NCBI RefSeq assembly: GCF_900536025.1
Contig: NZ_UNOZ01000029.1
Span: 1-64,000, forward strand
DNA: 64,000 nucleotides
Origin: Pseudomonas reidholzensis
Lineage (GTDB): Bacteria > Pseudomonadota > Gammaproteobacteria > Pseudomonadales > Pseudomonadaceae
Reading direction: 5' to 3'
Under the pieces are notes generated by a model. The model did not search any database and was not told the DNA's origin. It was given only the letters and a program-made list of their open reading frames with translations. Shown here one piece after another: positions 53,777 through 61,897 of this stretch; positions within the stretch are counted from its first letter, which is position 1; the number at the start of each line of letters is the position of its first letter. A program made the position numbers and the translations under genes.

Positions 53777-54562
53777 TCAGGACTTTGGCTCGGGCTCATC
53801 TTCAACCGGAGATTCTGCCTCGAGATCCTGCGGTTCTTCACGCAGGTCTTCGAAATCGATCTTGAGCCCCTCCTCCATCGCATCGAGTTCTACCAGCAAA
53901 CTACGGAAGCTGGTTTCCTCGACGGGCTCGCCCGCCTCGGCCTCTTCTTCACCCAGGCTGGCATCCGCCAGGGCCTGCAGGTGCGCCGGCACCGGCGCCT
54001 CATCAGGGTCGACCATCGGCTCGGGCTCCATCTCCCGTAGCTCGGCCAAGGCCGGCAACTCGTCGAGGCTCTTGAGGTTGAAATGATCGAGAAACGCCTT
54101 GGTCGTGGCAAACATCGCCGGCCGCCCAGGCACCTCGCGGTAGCCCACGATACGAATCCACTCGCGTTCCATGAGGGTCTTGATGATGTTGGTGTTGACC
54201 GCCACCCCACGCACATCCTCGATCTCGCCGCGGGTGATCGGCTGGCGATAGGCGATCAGCGCCATGGTCTCGAGCAACGCACGCGAGTACCGCTGCGGAC
54301 GCTCTTCCCACAGCCGGCCCACCCACGGCGCATAGGTTTCGCGAATCTGCAGGCGGTAGCCGTTGGCCACCTCCTTCAGCTCGAAGGCGCGGCCGTTACA
54401 GGACTTGGCCAGCACCTCAAGGGCCTTCTTGAACACGGCAGGCGCAGGGCGCTCGGCCTCTTCCAGCAGTTCGTAAAGACGTTCCAGGGATTGCGGCTTG
54501 CCCGAGGCCAGCAGAAACGCCTCGATCAGCGACGCCAGGTCACGCGGCTCATTCAGGTTCAT
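53777..54562 (-). CDS. scpB: Segregation and condensation protein ScpB
   Basis: 261 residues. Two winged-helix domains (about 8-90 and 95-175; YSRALLETMALIAYRQPITRGEIEDVRGVAVNTNIIKTLMEREWI) then an acidic tail of about 80 residues rich in Glu and Pro. With ScpA it forms the kleisin complex on SMC/MksB-type condensins for chromosome folding. 21 bases after scpA. Confidence 0.94.
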   Translation of the reverse strand: MNLNEPRDLASLIEAFLLASGKPQSLERLYELLEEAERPAPAVFKKALEVLAKSCNGRAFELKEVANGYRLQIRETYAPWVGRLWEERPQRYSRALLETMALIAYRQPITRGEIEDVRGVAVNTNIIKTLMEREWIRIVGYREVPGRPAMFATTKAFLDHFNLKSLDELPALAELREMEPEPMVDPDEAPVPAHLQALADASLGEEEAEAGEPVEETSFRSLLVELDAMEEGLKIDFEDLREEPQDLEAESPVEDEPEPKS

Positions 54563-54583
54563 GGGTCTTCAGGTCTGCTTGCT

Positions 54584-55411
54584 TCACTCGGTCCGGGCGC
54601 GGACGTGGATCGGGGCGAAAGGCTCATTCTGCACCAGTTCGATGAGCGATTCCTTCACCAGTTCGAGAATCGCCATGAAGGTGACCACCACGCCAAGCTT
54701 GCCTTCCTCGGCCGTGAACAGCTCGACGAAGGGCACGAAGGCCCCGCCCTTGAGGCGTTCGAGCACATCGCTCATGCGCTCGCGGGTCGACAGCGTCTCG
54801 CGGGTGATCTGGTGGCTCTCGAACAGGTCGTTGCGGCGCATGACCTCGGCCATCGACAGCAGCACCTCTTCCAGGCTGACCTGCGGCAGCAGCTTGCGCA
54901 CCTTGGCCTGCGGCGCCTCGAGCTGAGGGATGACGACGTCACGGCCCACCCGCGGCAGCTGGTCGATGCCCTCGGCGGCGGCCTTGAAGCGCTCGTACTC
55001 CTGCAGGCGGCGGATCAGCTCGGCGCGGGGGTCGCCCTCCTCCTCCTCGATCTCGCTGGAGCGCGGCAACAGCATGCGCGACTTGATCTCGGCGAGCATC
55101 GCGGCCATCAGCAGGTATTCGGCGGCCAGCTCCAGGCGCACCGACTTCATCAGCTCGACGTAGGACATGTACTGGCGGGTGATTTCCGCCACCGGGATGT
55201 CGAGGATGTCGATGTTCTGTTTGCGGATCAGGTACAGCAGCAGGTCGAGCGGCCCCTCGAAGGCTTCGAGGATCACTTCGAGGGCGTCCGGCGGGATGTA
55301 CAGGTCCAGCGGCAGCTCGTTGAACGCTTCGCCATAGACCAGCGCCAGCTGCAATTGCTGCGGTGCGTCGATTTCGCTGAGGGGCGGCTCGGCCTCGATC
55401 AGCTGGCTCAC
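54584..55411 (-). CDS. scpA: Segregation and condensation protein ScpA (kleisin)
   Basis: 275 residues. The N-terminal SMC-neck contact FEGPLDLLLYLIRKQNIDILDIPVAEITRQYMSY (about 50-85) follows a Pseudomonas-type 45-residue extension; a C-terminal winged helix is at about 200-265. Bridges the SMC heads. The ATG overlaps the yciO stop by four bases, so translation is coupled. Confidence 0.94.
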   Translation of the reverse strand: MSQLIEAEPPLSEIDAPQQLQLALVYGEAFNELPLDLYIPPDALEVILEAFEGPLDLLLYLIRKQNIDILDIPVAEITRQYMSYVELMKSVRLELAAEYLLMAAMLAEIKSRMLLPRSSEIEEEEGDPRAELIRRLQEYERFKAAAEGIDQLPRVGRDVVIPQLEAPQAKVRKLLPQVSLEEVLLSMAEVMRRNDLFESHQITRETLSTRERMSDVLERLKGGAFVPFVELFTAEEGKLGVVVTFMAILELVKESLIELVQNEPFAPIHVRARTE

Positions 55412-56037
55412 GCGTTGACCATGAAGGGCGCGGGGTCACCGCAGCCGACCCGGATCACCTCCGGCTCGTCGCCGGCCAGGTTGATCACGGTGGACGCCTT
55501 GAGGTCGCCGAAGCCGCCGTCGATGATCAGGTCGACGTGATGCTCCAGGGCCTGGCGGATCTCGTACGGGTCTGTCATCGGCTCGTCGTCGCCCGGCATG
55601 ATCAGGCTGACGCTCATCAGCGGCTCGCCGAGCTCTTCGAGCAGGGCCAGCACGATCGGGTTGGACGGCACGCGCAGGCCGATGGTGCGGCGCTTCTCGT
55701 GCATCAGCAGCCGCGGCACTTCGCGGGTGGCGTTGAGGATGAAGGTGTACGGGCCCGGGACATGCGCCTTGAGCAAGCGAAAGGTGCCGGTGTCGATCTT
55801 GGCGAACAGGCCCATCTGCGACAGGTCGCAGCACAGCAGGGTGAAGTTGTGGTGCTTGTCCAGTTGGCGCAGGCGGCGCACGCGCTCGATGGCCGTCTTG
55901 TCACCGATCTGGCAGCCCATTGCGTAGGCCGAATCGGTCGGGTAGACCACCACGCCGCCCTTGCGGATGATTTCAACGGCCTGTTTGATCAGGCGCGCTT
56001 GCGGGTTTTCCGCATGAATCTGGAAAAATTGGCTCAC
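55408..56037 (-). CDS. yciO: YciO/Sua5-family protein (L-threonylcarbamoyladenylate synthase-like)
   Basis: 209 residues from GTG 56037 (MSQFFQIHAENPQ, closely matching E. coli YciO MSQFFYIHPDNPQ), with AGGAC upstream. An ATG at 56073 in frame would add 12 residues and overlap the previous gene. YrdC fold: KGGVVVYPTDSAYAMGCQIGDKTAIERVRRLRQLDKHHNFTLLC, GLRVPSNPI. Related to TsaC/Sua5, which make threonylcarbamoyl-AMP for tRNA t6A; YciO itself is less active and its role is unsettled. Confidence 0.9.
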   Translation of the reverse strand: MSQFFQIHAENPQARLIKQAVEIIRKGGVVVYPTDSAYAMGCQIGDKTAIERVRRLRQLDKHHNFTLLCCDLSQMGLFAKIDTGTFRLLKAHVPGPYTFILNATREVPRLLMHEKRRTIGLRVPSNPIVLALLEELGEPLMSVSLIMPGDDEPMTDPYEIRQALEHHVDLIIDGGFGDLKASTVINLAGDEPEVIRVGCGDPAPFMVNA

Positions 56038-56050
56038 GAAGTCGTCCTGT

Positions 56051-56911
56051 TCATAACGCCATAGGCTGTTCATGCTTGAATCGGCGCCACAGAGGTGGCA
56101 GGTCCTCGGGCAATGGCCGGTAGGCACCGATCTCGCCCCAGGTGCCGGGGCCGTGGAAGTCACTGCCAGCGCTTGCCAGCAGGCCGAATTCACGGGTGAG
56201 GATGGACATCGTGCCCACCTGCTCGGCGGGCATCATGCCATTGACCACTTCAAGGGCTTGCCCACCTGCCTGAATATAGTCGGCAATCAGCCGTCTGCGC
56301 TTGCTGCGGGTCAGATCGTAGTGCATCGGATGCGCCAGGCTGACCCAGGCATGCGACTGGCGCAGGGTCGCCACGGTGTCCTCGAGGGTCGGCCAGTGCA
56401 GCTTGACGTCGCCCAGCTTGCCGGCGCCCAGCCACTTGCGAAACGCCTCGCCGCGGTCCTTGACGTGCCCGGCACGCACCAGGTACTCGGCAAAATGCGG
56501 CCGCGCCGGGGCGTTGCCGCTGTCGCCCAGCTCCTGCTGCACCGCGCGCGCGCCCTCGAGGGTGGCGGGCATGCCCTTGGCCGCCAGGCGCCGGTCGATT
56601 TCTTCGGCACGCAGCCAGCGGCCCTGGTGCAACGCCTCGATCGCCTTCAGCAACGGGGGGGCATCGAGGGGGAAATCGTAACCCAATATGTGGATGGTGG
56701 CGCCGCCCCAGGTGCACGACAACTCCACCCCGCTGACCCAGTGCATACCCCGTTCCAGGCAGGCCTGGCGGGCCTCTGGCAGGCCTTCGAGGGTGTCGTG
56801 GTCGGTCAGCGACAGGGTCTGCACGCCGTGCTCATGGGCGCGGGCGACCAGAATCGAAGGCGCCAGGGCGCCGTCGGAGGCCGTGCTGTGACAGTGCAGA
56901 TCAACATTCAT
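56051..56911 (-). CDS. PHP-domain 5'-3' exoribonuclease / nucleoside bisphosphatase (RNase AM, YciV)
   Basis: 286 residues. PHP fold with metal ligands in NVDLHCHSTASDG (H6, H8), LTDHDT (about 37-40), and SDFHGPG near 255. The E. coli counterpart (YciV, also called TrpH or RNase AM) removes 5' nucleotides from RNA and matures 5S, 16S and 23S rRNA 5' ends. First gene of the minus-strand run to rluB; 67 bases from divergent yciB. Confidence 0.9.
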   Translation of the reverse strand: MNVDLHCHSTASDGALAPSILVARAHEHGVQTLSLTDHDTLEGLPEARQACLERGMHWVSGVELSCTWGGATIHILGYDFPLDAPPLLKAIEALHQGRWLRAEEIDRRLAAKGMPATLEGARAVQQELGDSGNAPARPHFAEYLVRAGHVKDRGEAFRKWLGAGKLGDVKLHWPTLEDTVATLRQSHAWVSLAHPMHYDLTRSKRRRLIADYIQAGGQALEVVNGMMPAEQVGTMSILTREFGLLASAGSDFHGPGTWGEIGAYRPLPEDLPPLWRRFKHEQPMAL

Positions 56912-56978
56912 GGAGGAGCGCTACCGCTGGAATCGATGTTTGATATTATGCCGTCACATCCCGCTTCTGGCTGCCACT

Positions 56979-57575
56979 GTGAAACAATTCATCGATTTCA
57001 TCCCGCTGCTGCTGTTTTTCATCGTCTACAAGCTCGACCCGCGCCCGCTGGAATTCGCCGGCCAGAGCTTCGAACTGGGCGGTATCTACAGCGCCACCGC
57101 GGTGTTGATTGCAAGCTCGCTGGCAGTCTATGGCGCCCTGTTCATCCGCCAGCGCAAGCTCGAGAAAGGCCAGTGGCTGACCCTCGTGGCGTGCCTGCTG
57201 TTCGGCGGCCTGACCTTGGCGTTCCACAGTGAGACCTTTCTCAAATGGAAGGCGCCGGTGGTCAACTGGCTGTTCGCCATCGCCTTTGCCGGCAGCCACT
57301 TCATCGGCGACCGGGTGCTGATCAAGCGCATCATGGGCCACGCACTGACCCTGCCGGATGCCATCTGGGCGCGGCTCAACCTGGCCTGGATCTGCTTCTT
57401 CCTGATCTGCGGTGCGGCCAACCTGTTCGTCGCCTTCACCTTCCAGAGCTTCTGGGTCGACTTCAAGGTGTTCGGCAGCCTGGGCATGACCGTGATCTTC
57501 CTGGTCGCCCAGGGCGTCTACCTGTCGCGCCACCTGCACGACAGCGATCCCACTACCCCCAAGACCGAGGATTGA
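56979..57575 (+). CDS. yciB: Inner membrane septation protein YciB (IspZ)
   Basis: 198 residues from GTG 56979 (MKQFIDFIPLLLFFIVYKLDPR), as in other YciB proteins; an ATG far upstream in the frame lacks homologous sequence. Five membrane helices; KWKAPVVNWLFAIAFAGSHFIGDRVLIKRIMG is typical. Linked to envelope biogenesis and cell division. One base separates its stop from yciI. Confidence 0.93.
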   Translation: MKQFIDFIPLLLFFIVYKLDPRPLEFAGQSFELGGIYSATAVLIASSLAVYGALFIRQRKLEKGQWLTLVACLLFGGLTLAFHSETFLKWKAPVVNWLFAIAFAGSHFIGDRVLIKRIMGHALTLPDAIWARLNLAWICFFLICGAANLFVAFTFQSFWVDFKVFGSLGMTVIFLVAQGVYLSRHLHDSDPTTPKTED

Positions 57576-57576
57576 C

Positions 57577-57876
57577 ATGCTTTACGCCATTATCGCCAGC
57601 GACGTCGCCAACTCCCTGGAAAAACGCCTGGCCGCACGCCCCGCGCACATCGAACGCCTGCAGCAGCTCAAGGCCGAGGGCCGCGTTGTCCTGGCCGGCC
57701 CGCACCCGGCCGTCGACAGCAATGACCCGGGCGAGGCTGGCTTCAGCGGCAGCCTGATCGTCGCCGAGTTCGACTCCCTGGCCGCCGCACAGGCGTGGGC
57801 CGATGCCGATCCGTACATTGCCGCAGGCGTGTACGAGCAGGTCGTGGTCAAGCCGTTCAAGCAAGTCCTGCCATAA
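57577..57876 (+). CDS. yciI: YciI family protein
   Basis: 99 residues, dimeric ferredoxin-like alpha/beta fold. The conserved His-Asp pair of the family appears as RPAHIERLQQL and AWADADPYIAAGVYEQVVVKPFKQVL. Biochemical role not established. Follows yciB as in many gamma-proteobacteria. Confidence 0.92.
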   Translation: MLYAIIASDVANSLEKRLAARPAHIERLQQLKAEGRVVLAGPHPAVDSNDPGEAGFSGSLIVAEFDSLAAAQAWADADPYIAAGVYEQVVVKPFKQVLP

Positions 57877-57958
57877 CCGACGGGCGCCAGTGCCGGCCGC
57901 TCATCTAATCCGACGAGCGGCCGACAACCTCCTGAATCGTTAACTATCAGGAGTTCCA

Positions 57959-58345
57959 ATGCGCCAAGGTCCGATGTCCCTGCTGCTTTGTCTGCTGTTG
58001 CTGAGCCCGTTGAGCCATGCCGAACAGACCTTGTCGCTGGCCGCCGGCGCCCAGATCACCGAGCTGCAACAACGCCTCGAGGCGAGTGAAAAGCAGCGTG
58101 CCGCGCTGGCCGAGCAATTGCAAACAGCCAGCCGCGAGCAGGACGGTGCGCAGCTCGAACGCCTGCGCCAGGACAACCAGCGCCTGAAGCTGGCGATCAG
58201 CCAATTGCAGGCCAATACCCCCCAATCGCCGATCACCGACCAACAATTATGGTTTCTGATTGGTTCAGCCGTTGCACTGTTCTCGGTACTCTGCGGTATC
58301 TTTGCCAGTGGCGGACACAGAAGACGCCGTCAATGGTTGAATTGA
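57959..58345 (+). CDS. Hypothetical membrane-anchored coiled-coil protein
   Basis: 128 residues. Signal-like hydrophobic start (6-21), a heptad coiled coil (about 30-85, ITELQQRLEASEKQRAALAEQLQ), one membrane helix (about 97-117, LWFLIGSAVALFSVLCGIFA) and a basic cytosolic end (GGHRRRRQWLN). The layout recalls small SH3-less TIGR04211-type proteins. It ends eight bases before the response-regulator gene and is probably part of that transcript, suggesting an envelope-related role. Function unknown. Confidence 0.75.
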   Translation: MRQGPMSLLLCLLLLSPLSHAEQTLSLAAGAQITELQQRLEASEKQRAALAEQLQTASREQDGAQLERLRQDNQRLKLAISQLQANTPQSPITDQQLWFLIGSAVALFSVLCGIFASGGHRRRRQWLN

Positions 58346-58352
58346 GTGAGTC

Positions 58353-59030
58353 ATGAGCGAGCTGTTACTGATTGATGATGACCAGGAACTCTGCGAGCTG
58401 CTCGGCAGCTGGCTGACCCAGGAAGGGTTCGTGGTACGTGCCTGCCACGACGGCCAGAGCGCACGCCTGGCCTTGGCCCAGAGTGCCCCGGCGGCCGTGG
58501 TGCTGGACGTGATGCTGCCCGATGGCAGCGGCCTGGAGCTGCTCAAGCAGCTGCGCACCGAACACACCGAACTGCCCGTGCTGATGCTTTCGGCCCGCGG
58601 CGAGCCGCTGGACCGCATTCTCGGCCTCGAGCTGGGTGCCGACGATTACCTGGCCAAGCCATGCGACCCGCGCGAGCTGACCGCCCGCCTGCGCGCGGTC
58701 CTGCGCCGAAGCCACCCGGCGGCCATCAGCAGCCAGGTCGAGATCGGCGACCTGGCGTTCAGCCCCGCGCGTGGGGTGGTCAATGTCGAGGGTCGCGAAA
58801 TGACCCTGACCCTGTCCGAGAGCCGTATTCTCGAGGCCCTGCTGCGCCAGCCCGGCGACCCGCTGGACAAACAGGAGCTGGCGCAGATCGCCCTTGGCCG
58901 CAAGCTGACCCTGTACGACCGCAGCCTGGACATGCATGTCAGCAACCTGCGCAAGAAGGTCGGCCCGCACCCCGACGGCAGGCCGCGGATCGTTGCCCTG
59001 CGCAGCCGCGGTTACTACTACAGCCTTTGA
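58353..59030 (+). CDS. cpxR: CpxR-like response regulator (OmpR/PhoB type)
   Basis: 225 residues. Receiver domain 1-115 with phosphoacceptor D52 (VVLDVMLPDGSG) and the K in DYLAKPCDPRE; winged-helix DNA-binding domain about 128-225 (LTLSESRILEALLRQPGDPLDKQEL, LYDRSLDMHVSNLRKKVG). In context with a CpxP/Spy-like gene and a CpxA-like kinase downstream it is the Cpx envelope-stress regulator. A GTAAA-N6-GTAAA box lies ahead of the next gene. Confidence 0.88.
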   Translation: MSELLLIDDDQELCELLGSWLTQEGFVVRACHDGQSARLALAQSAPAAVVLDVMLPDGSGLELLKQLRTEHTELPVLMLSARGEPLDRILGLELGADDYLAKPCDPRELTARLRAVLRRSHPAAISSQVEIGDLAFSPARGVVNVEGREMTLTLSESRILEALLRQPGDPLDKQELAQIALGRKLTLYDRSLDMHVSNLRKKVGPHPDGRPRIVALRSRGYYYSL

Positions 59031-59042
59031 GCGGCAAGCTTC

Positions 59043-59106
59043 GAGCTTCAAGCTGCAAGATTAAGGCAGCCCGCGTGCTGACTTGGTTTCTTGCAGCTTG
59101 AAACTC
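59043..59106. repeat. 17-bp inverted repeat after cpxR
   Basis: GAGCTTCAAGCTGCAAG (59043-59059) and CTTGCAGCTTGAAACTC (59090-59106) pair at 16 of 17 positions with a 30-base loop. AGCTTGCAGCTTGAAGC-type repeats are common in Pseudomonas spacers. No T run follows. Confidence 0.75.
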
Positions 59107-59130
59107 AAAACTTGCAGCTGCTCCTTTGTC

Positions 59131-59146
59131 TTTACCCAGCCTTTAC
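59131..59146 (-). promoter_or_regulatory. CpxR box upstream of the CpxP/Spy-like gene
   Basis: The plus strand reads TTTAC-N6-TTTAC, so the minus strand is GTAAA-N6-GTAAA, an exact fit to the CpxR consensus direct repeat. It is 81 bases before the ATG at 59227. Confidence 0.75.
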
Positions 59147-59226
59147 GCACACCTGACTGCGCTTGACCTTGATCTCCCTAAACTGGGCACATCCGGTAAA
59201 CACCGGCCCATGAGAGGAGAGACAAC

Positions 59227-59643
59227 ATGCGCAAGACCCTGATCGCCCTGATGTTCGCCGCTGCCCTGCCAACCGTTGCCATGGCCATGCCTGATGGCGG
59301 CCCACGTCACGACGGCCCTCGTCACCGCGGCGACGCGCCTTTCGCCCAGCTGGACCTGACCCACGAGCAACGCCAGCAGATCGGCAAGCTCAAGGGCGCA
59401 GACATGAAGGCCGACCGCGACATCACCAAGCGCTACCTGGACAAACTGCCTGCGGCCGAGCAAAAAGCCATGAAGGACGAGCTCAAGGCTCGCCACGACA
59501 AGACCGACGGCGAAATCCGCGCACTGCTCAAGCCTGAACAGCAGAAGCAATTCGACGAGCATCTGAAGAAACGCGCCGAGCGCCAGGCCGAATGGAACGA
59601 GTTCCAGGCCTGGAAGGCTGCCAAAGCCGGCAAGGCCCAGTAA
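59227..59643 (+). CDS. CpxP/Spy-like periplasmic protein (LTXXQ family)
   Basis: 138 residues. Signal peptide 1-20 (MRKTLIALMFAAALPTVAMA). A short His/Gly/Pro-rich segment (22-38) is followed by a helical domain with LDLTHEQRQQIGKL (about 41-55) and a second LLKPEQQKQFDEHL, the LTxxQ repeats of CpxP, Spy and ZraP. Periplasmic chaperone or stress sensor; in E. coli CpxP damps CpxA. Its position between regulator and kinase, with a CpxR box and its own terminator, suggests strong induction by Cpx. The His-rich start might bind metal. Confidence 0.88.
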   Translation: MRKTLIALMFAAALPTVAMAMPDGGPRHDGPRHRGDAPFAQLDLTHEQRQQIGKLKGADMKADRDITKRYLDKLPAAEQKAMKDELKARHDKTDGEIRALLKPEQQKQFDEHLKKRAERQAEWNEFQAWKAAKAGKAQ

Positions 59644-59658
59644 GCTGTCACCCCGATG

Positions 59659-59689
59659 CCCGGCCCGCCCTCCAGCGGGCCGGGTTTTT
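59659..59689 (+). terminator. Intrinsic terminator between the CpxP-like gene and the kinase
   Basis: CCCGGCCCGC/GCGGGCCGGG, a perfect ten-base stem with six-base loop, followed by five T. Read-through would be needed for the kinase gene 24 bases later. Confidence 0.9.
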
Positions 59690-59712
59690 CCCGTTTGTTG
59701 GAGGTGCTCGTC

Positions 59713-61047
59713 TTGCGTTCATTGTTCTGGCGCATCCTGGCCAGTTTCTGGCTTGCCATCACCCTGGTCGCCGGCCTGTCGATCCTGCTTGGCCATATGC
59801 TCAACCAGGACAACTGGATCCTCAGCCGCCACCCGGGCCTGAACACCCTGGCCAGCCGCTGGGCCGAGCATTACGAACAGGAGGGGCTGGAGGCTTCGCA
59901 ACGTTTCCTGGAGCGCCGCAAGCAGCGCTTCAAGGTCGATGTGCAGGTGCTCAACGATGCCGGCGATGCCGTGGTGCCGGGCACCTTCCCGCGGCGAGCC
60001 GCCGATTTCGAGGCCCGCCAGCACAACGACCAGCGCCGCCTGCCGTGGCGCCGGCTGACCACCGAATACACCAGCCCGACCACGGGCGAGACCTACCTGC
60101 TGATCTACCGCATCCCCCACCCGGAACTCGACTCCTGGCACCGCGAGAGCCTGCTCTGGCCGTTGAGTGCGCTGGGCATCGCGCTGGTGGTGCTGACCTT
60201 GTTCAGCCTGCTGGTGACGCTGTCGATCACCCGCCCGCTGAGCCGCCTGCGCGGTGCGGTGCACGACCTCGGCCAGACCAGCTACCAGCAGAACAGCCTG
60301 GCCCAGCTGGCTGGCCGGCGGGATGAATTTGGCGTGCTGGCCAACGACTTCAACAAGATGGGCGCGCGCCTGCAGAGCCTGATCGGCAGCCAGCGCCAGT
60401 TGCTGCGCGATGTGTCGCACGAACTGCGCTCACCGCTGGCCCGGCTGCGCATCGCCCTGGCGCTGGCCGAGCGCGCCGAGCCTGAGCAACGCCAGGCCCT
60501 GTGGCCACGGCTGACCCGTGAGTGCGACCGGTTGGAAGACCTGATCAGCGAAATCCTCGCCCTGGCGCGGGTCGACGCGGAACAGGCGCTGGCCGAGCCG
60601 GTCGACGTCAATGCTCTGCTCGGCAGCGTGCGCAAGGATGCCCTGCTCAGCGCACCCGACCAGGAGATCCGCCTGGAGGCCGCGCCGGGTCTGACCCTGC
60701 AGGGCTGGCCGACGCTGGTCGAGCGGGCCGTGGATAACCTGGTGCGCAATGCCCTGCGCTTCAGCCCGCCGGGGCAGCCGATCGAGATCAGTGCGGGGCT
60801 GGAGCACGAGCGCGTGGTGGTGACGGTGCGTGACCACGGCAAGGGCGTGGCGGCGGAGTACCTGACACAGCTGGGCGAGCCGTTCTTCCGTGCGCCGGGT
60901 CAGGACGCGGCAGGGCATGGGCTGGGCCTGGCGATTGCTCGCCGGGCGGCCGAGCGCCATGGCGGCAGCCTGACGCTGGCCAATCATCCGCAGGGTGGGT
61001 TCGTTGCGCGGCTGGAGTTTCCAGTGACAGCGGTGGTGGGCAGCTGA
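59713..61047 (+). CDS. cpxA: CpxA-like sensor histidine kinase
   Basis: 444 residues from TTG 59713, seven bases after GGAGGT; the frame is open to 59656, but that part overlaps the terminator. TM1 about 9-28, a periplasmic domain about 29-146, TM2 about 147-170, a HAMP domain about 172-225, HisKA with H236 in LLRDVSHELRSPLARLRIAL, and HATPase with VDNLVRNALRFSP, DHGKGV and GHGLGLAIARR. Inner-membrane envelope-stress sensor for the regulator at 58353. The rare start plus upstream terminator should keep kinase level low. Confidence 0.9.
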   Translation: MRSLFWRILASFWLAITLVAGLSILLGHMLNQDNWILSRHPGLNTLASRWAEHYEQEGLEASQRFLERRKQRFKVDVQVLNDAGDAVVPGTFPRRAADFEARQHNDQRRLPWRRLTTEYTSPTTGETYLLIYRIPHPELDSWHRESLLWPLSALGIALVVLTLFSLLVTLSITRPLSRLRGAVHDLGQTSYQQNSLAQLAGRRDEFGVLANDFNKMGARLQSLIGSQRQLLRDVSHELRSPLARLRIALALAERAEPEQRQALWPRLTRECDRLEDLISEILALARVDAEQALAEPVDVNALLGSVRKDALLSAPDQEIRLEAAPGLTLQGWPTLVERAVDNLVRNALRFSPPGQPIEISAGLEHERVVVTVRDHGKGVAAEYLTQLGEPFFRAPGQDAAGHGLGLAIARRAAERHGGSLTLANHPQGGFVARLEFPVTAVVGS

Positions 61048-61065
61048 CAACTGCTGTGGGCCAAA

Positions 61066-61175
61066 GGGCCTCTTCGCGGGGCAAGTCGCATCGGCGCACC
61101 GCCGCTCCCACAGGGATAGCGCTGACCTCGGGCACGGCGCGGTCCCTGTGGGAGCGGGTTTACCCGCGAAGGGCC
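61066..61175. repeat. REP inverted pair (BIME-like)
   Basis: A diverged left unit (GGCCTCTTCGCGGGGCAAGT ... CCGCTCCCACAGGG, 61066-61115) and an intact inverted right unit (CCTGTGGGAGCGGGTTTACC ... GCGAAGGG, 61143-61175). It lies between the convergent kinase and nitroreductase genes. Confidence 0.8.
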
Positions 61176-61195
61176 GCACAGCGGCCCCCGAACAC

Positions 61196-61750
61196 TTATT
61201 CCCAGACGCGAACGAAGTCGGCGGTTTCCAGGATGGGTGCAGTGCGCGGCTCGTTCACCGGCGTACCGACATACAGGTACCCAATCAACTCTTCGTTGGC
61301 CTCAAGCCCCAGCCCCTGATGCACATGCGCATCAAACGCCAGATCACCGGTACGCCACACCGCGCCGATCCCTTGCGCATGCGCGGCGATCAGGATGCCA
61401 TGCGCCGCGCAGCCGGCCGCCAGCAGTTGTTCGGACTTGGGCACCTTGAAGTGGTCCTGCAAGCGCGCGATCACCACGATCAGCAAGGGTGCCCGCAGGG
61501 GCATGGCGCGGGCCTTGTCCAGGGCCGCCTGGCTGGCATCGCCCTTGTTGGCGACTGCTGCGGCAAACAGCTCACCGAGTTTGTCCCGGGCCGCGCCCTC
61601 GACGGTGAGGAAGCGCCAAGGGCGCAGCTGACCATGGTCCGGTGCGCGCAACGCGGCCTGGAACAGTGCCTCGCGCTGGGCGGCATTGGGCGCCGGGTCG
61701 GTCAGGCGTGGTACGGATACACGGTTGAGCAATGCGTCGAGAGCCTCCAT
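61196..61750 (-). CDS. Nitroreductase family protein (YdjA-like)
   Basis: 184 residues, FMN-dependent nitroreductase fold. RVSVPRLTDPAP (FMN phosphate contact, about 10-21), APDHGQLRPWRFLTV, and AAHAQGIGAVWRTGD are typical of the short YdjA/TdsD branch. It probably reduces nitro or quinone compounds with NAD(P)H; the natural substrate is unknown. Single gene. Confidence 0.88.
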   Translation of the reverse strand: MEALDALLNRVSVPRLTDPAPNAAQREALFQAALRAPDHGQLRPWRFLTVEGAARDKLGELFAAAVANKGDASQAALDKARAMPLRAPLLIVVIARLQDHFKVPKSEQLLAAGCAAHGILIAAHAQGIGAVWRTGDLAFDAHVHQGLGLEANEELIGYLYVGTPVNEPRTAPILETADFVRVWE

Positions 61751-61897
61751 CGGCTACCCTCCTGGCAGATCAAAAGTGCCGTCATTCTGCACTATTGACG
61801 CCGCCGCGACACACCCCAGGCTCGATCCAATGCGTTTACTTCACCCGACGCACAGGTAGAATGGCGCCCCTTCCGTTTTCGAGTCAGAGCAGATCAC

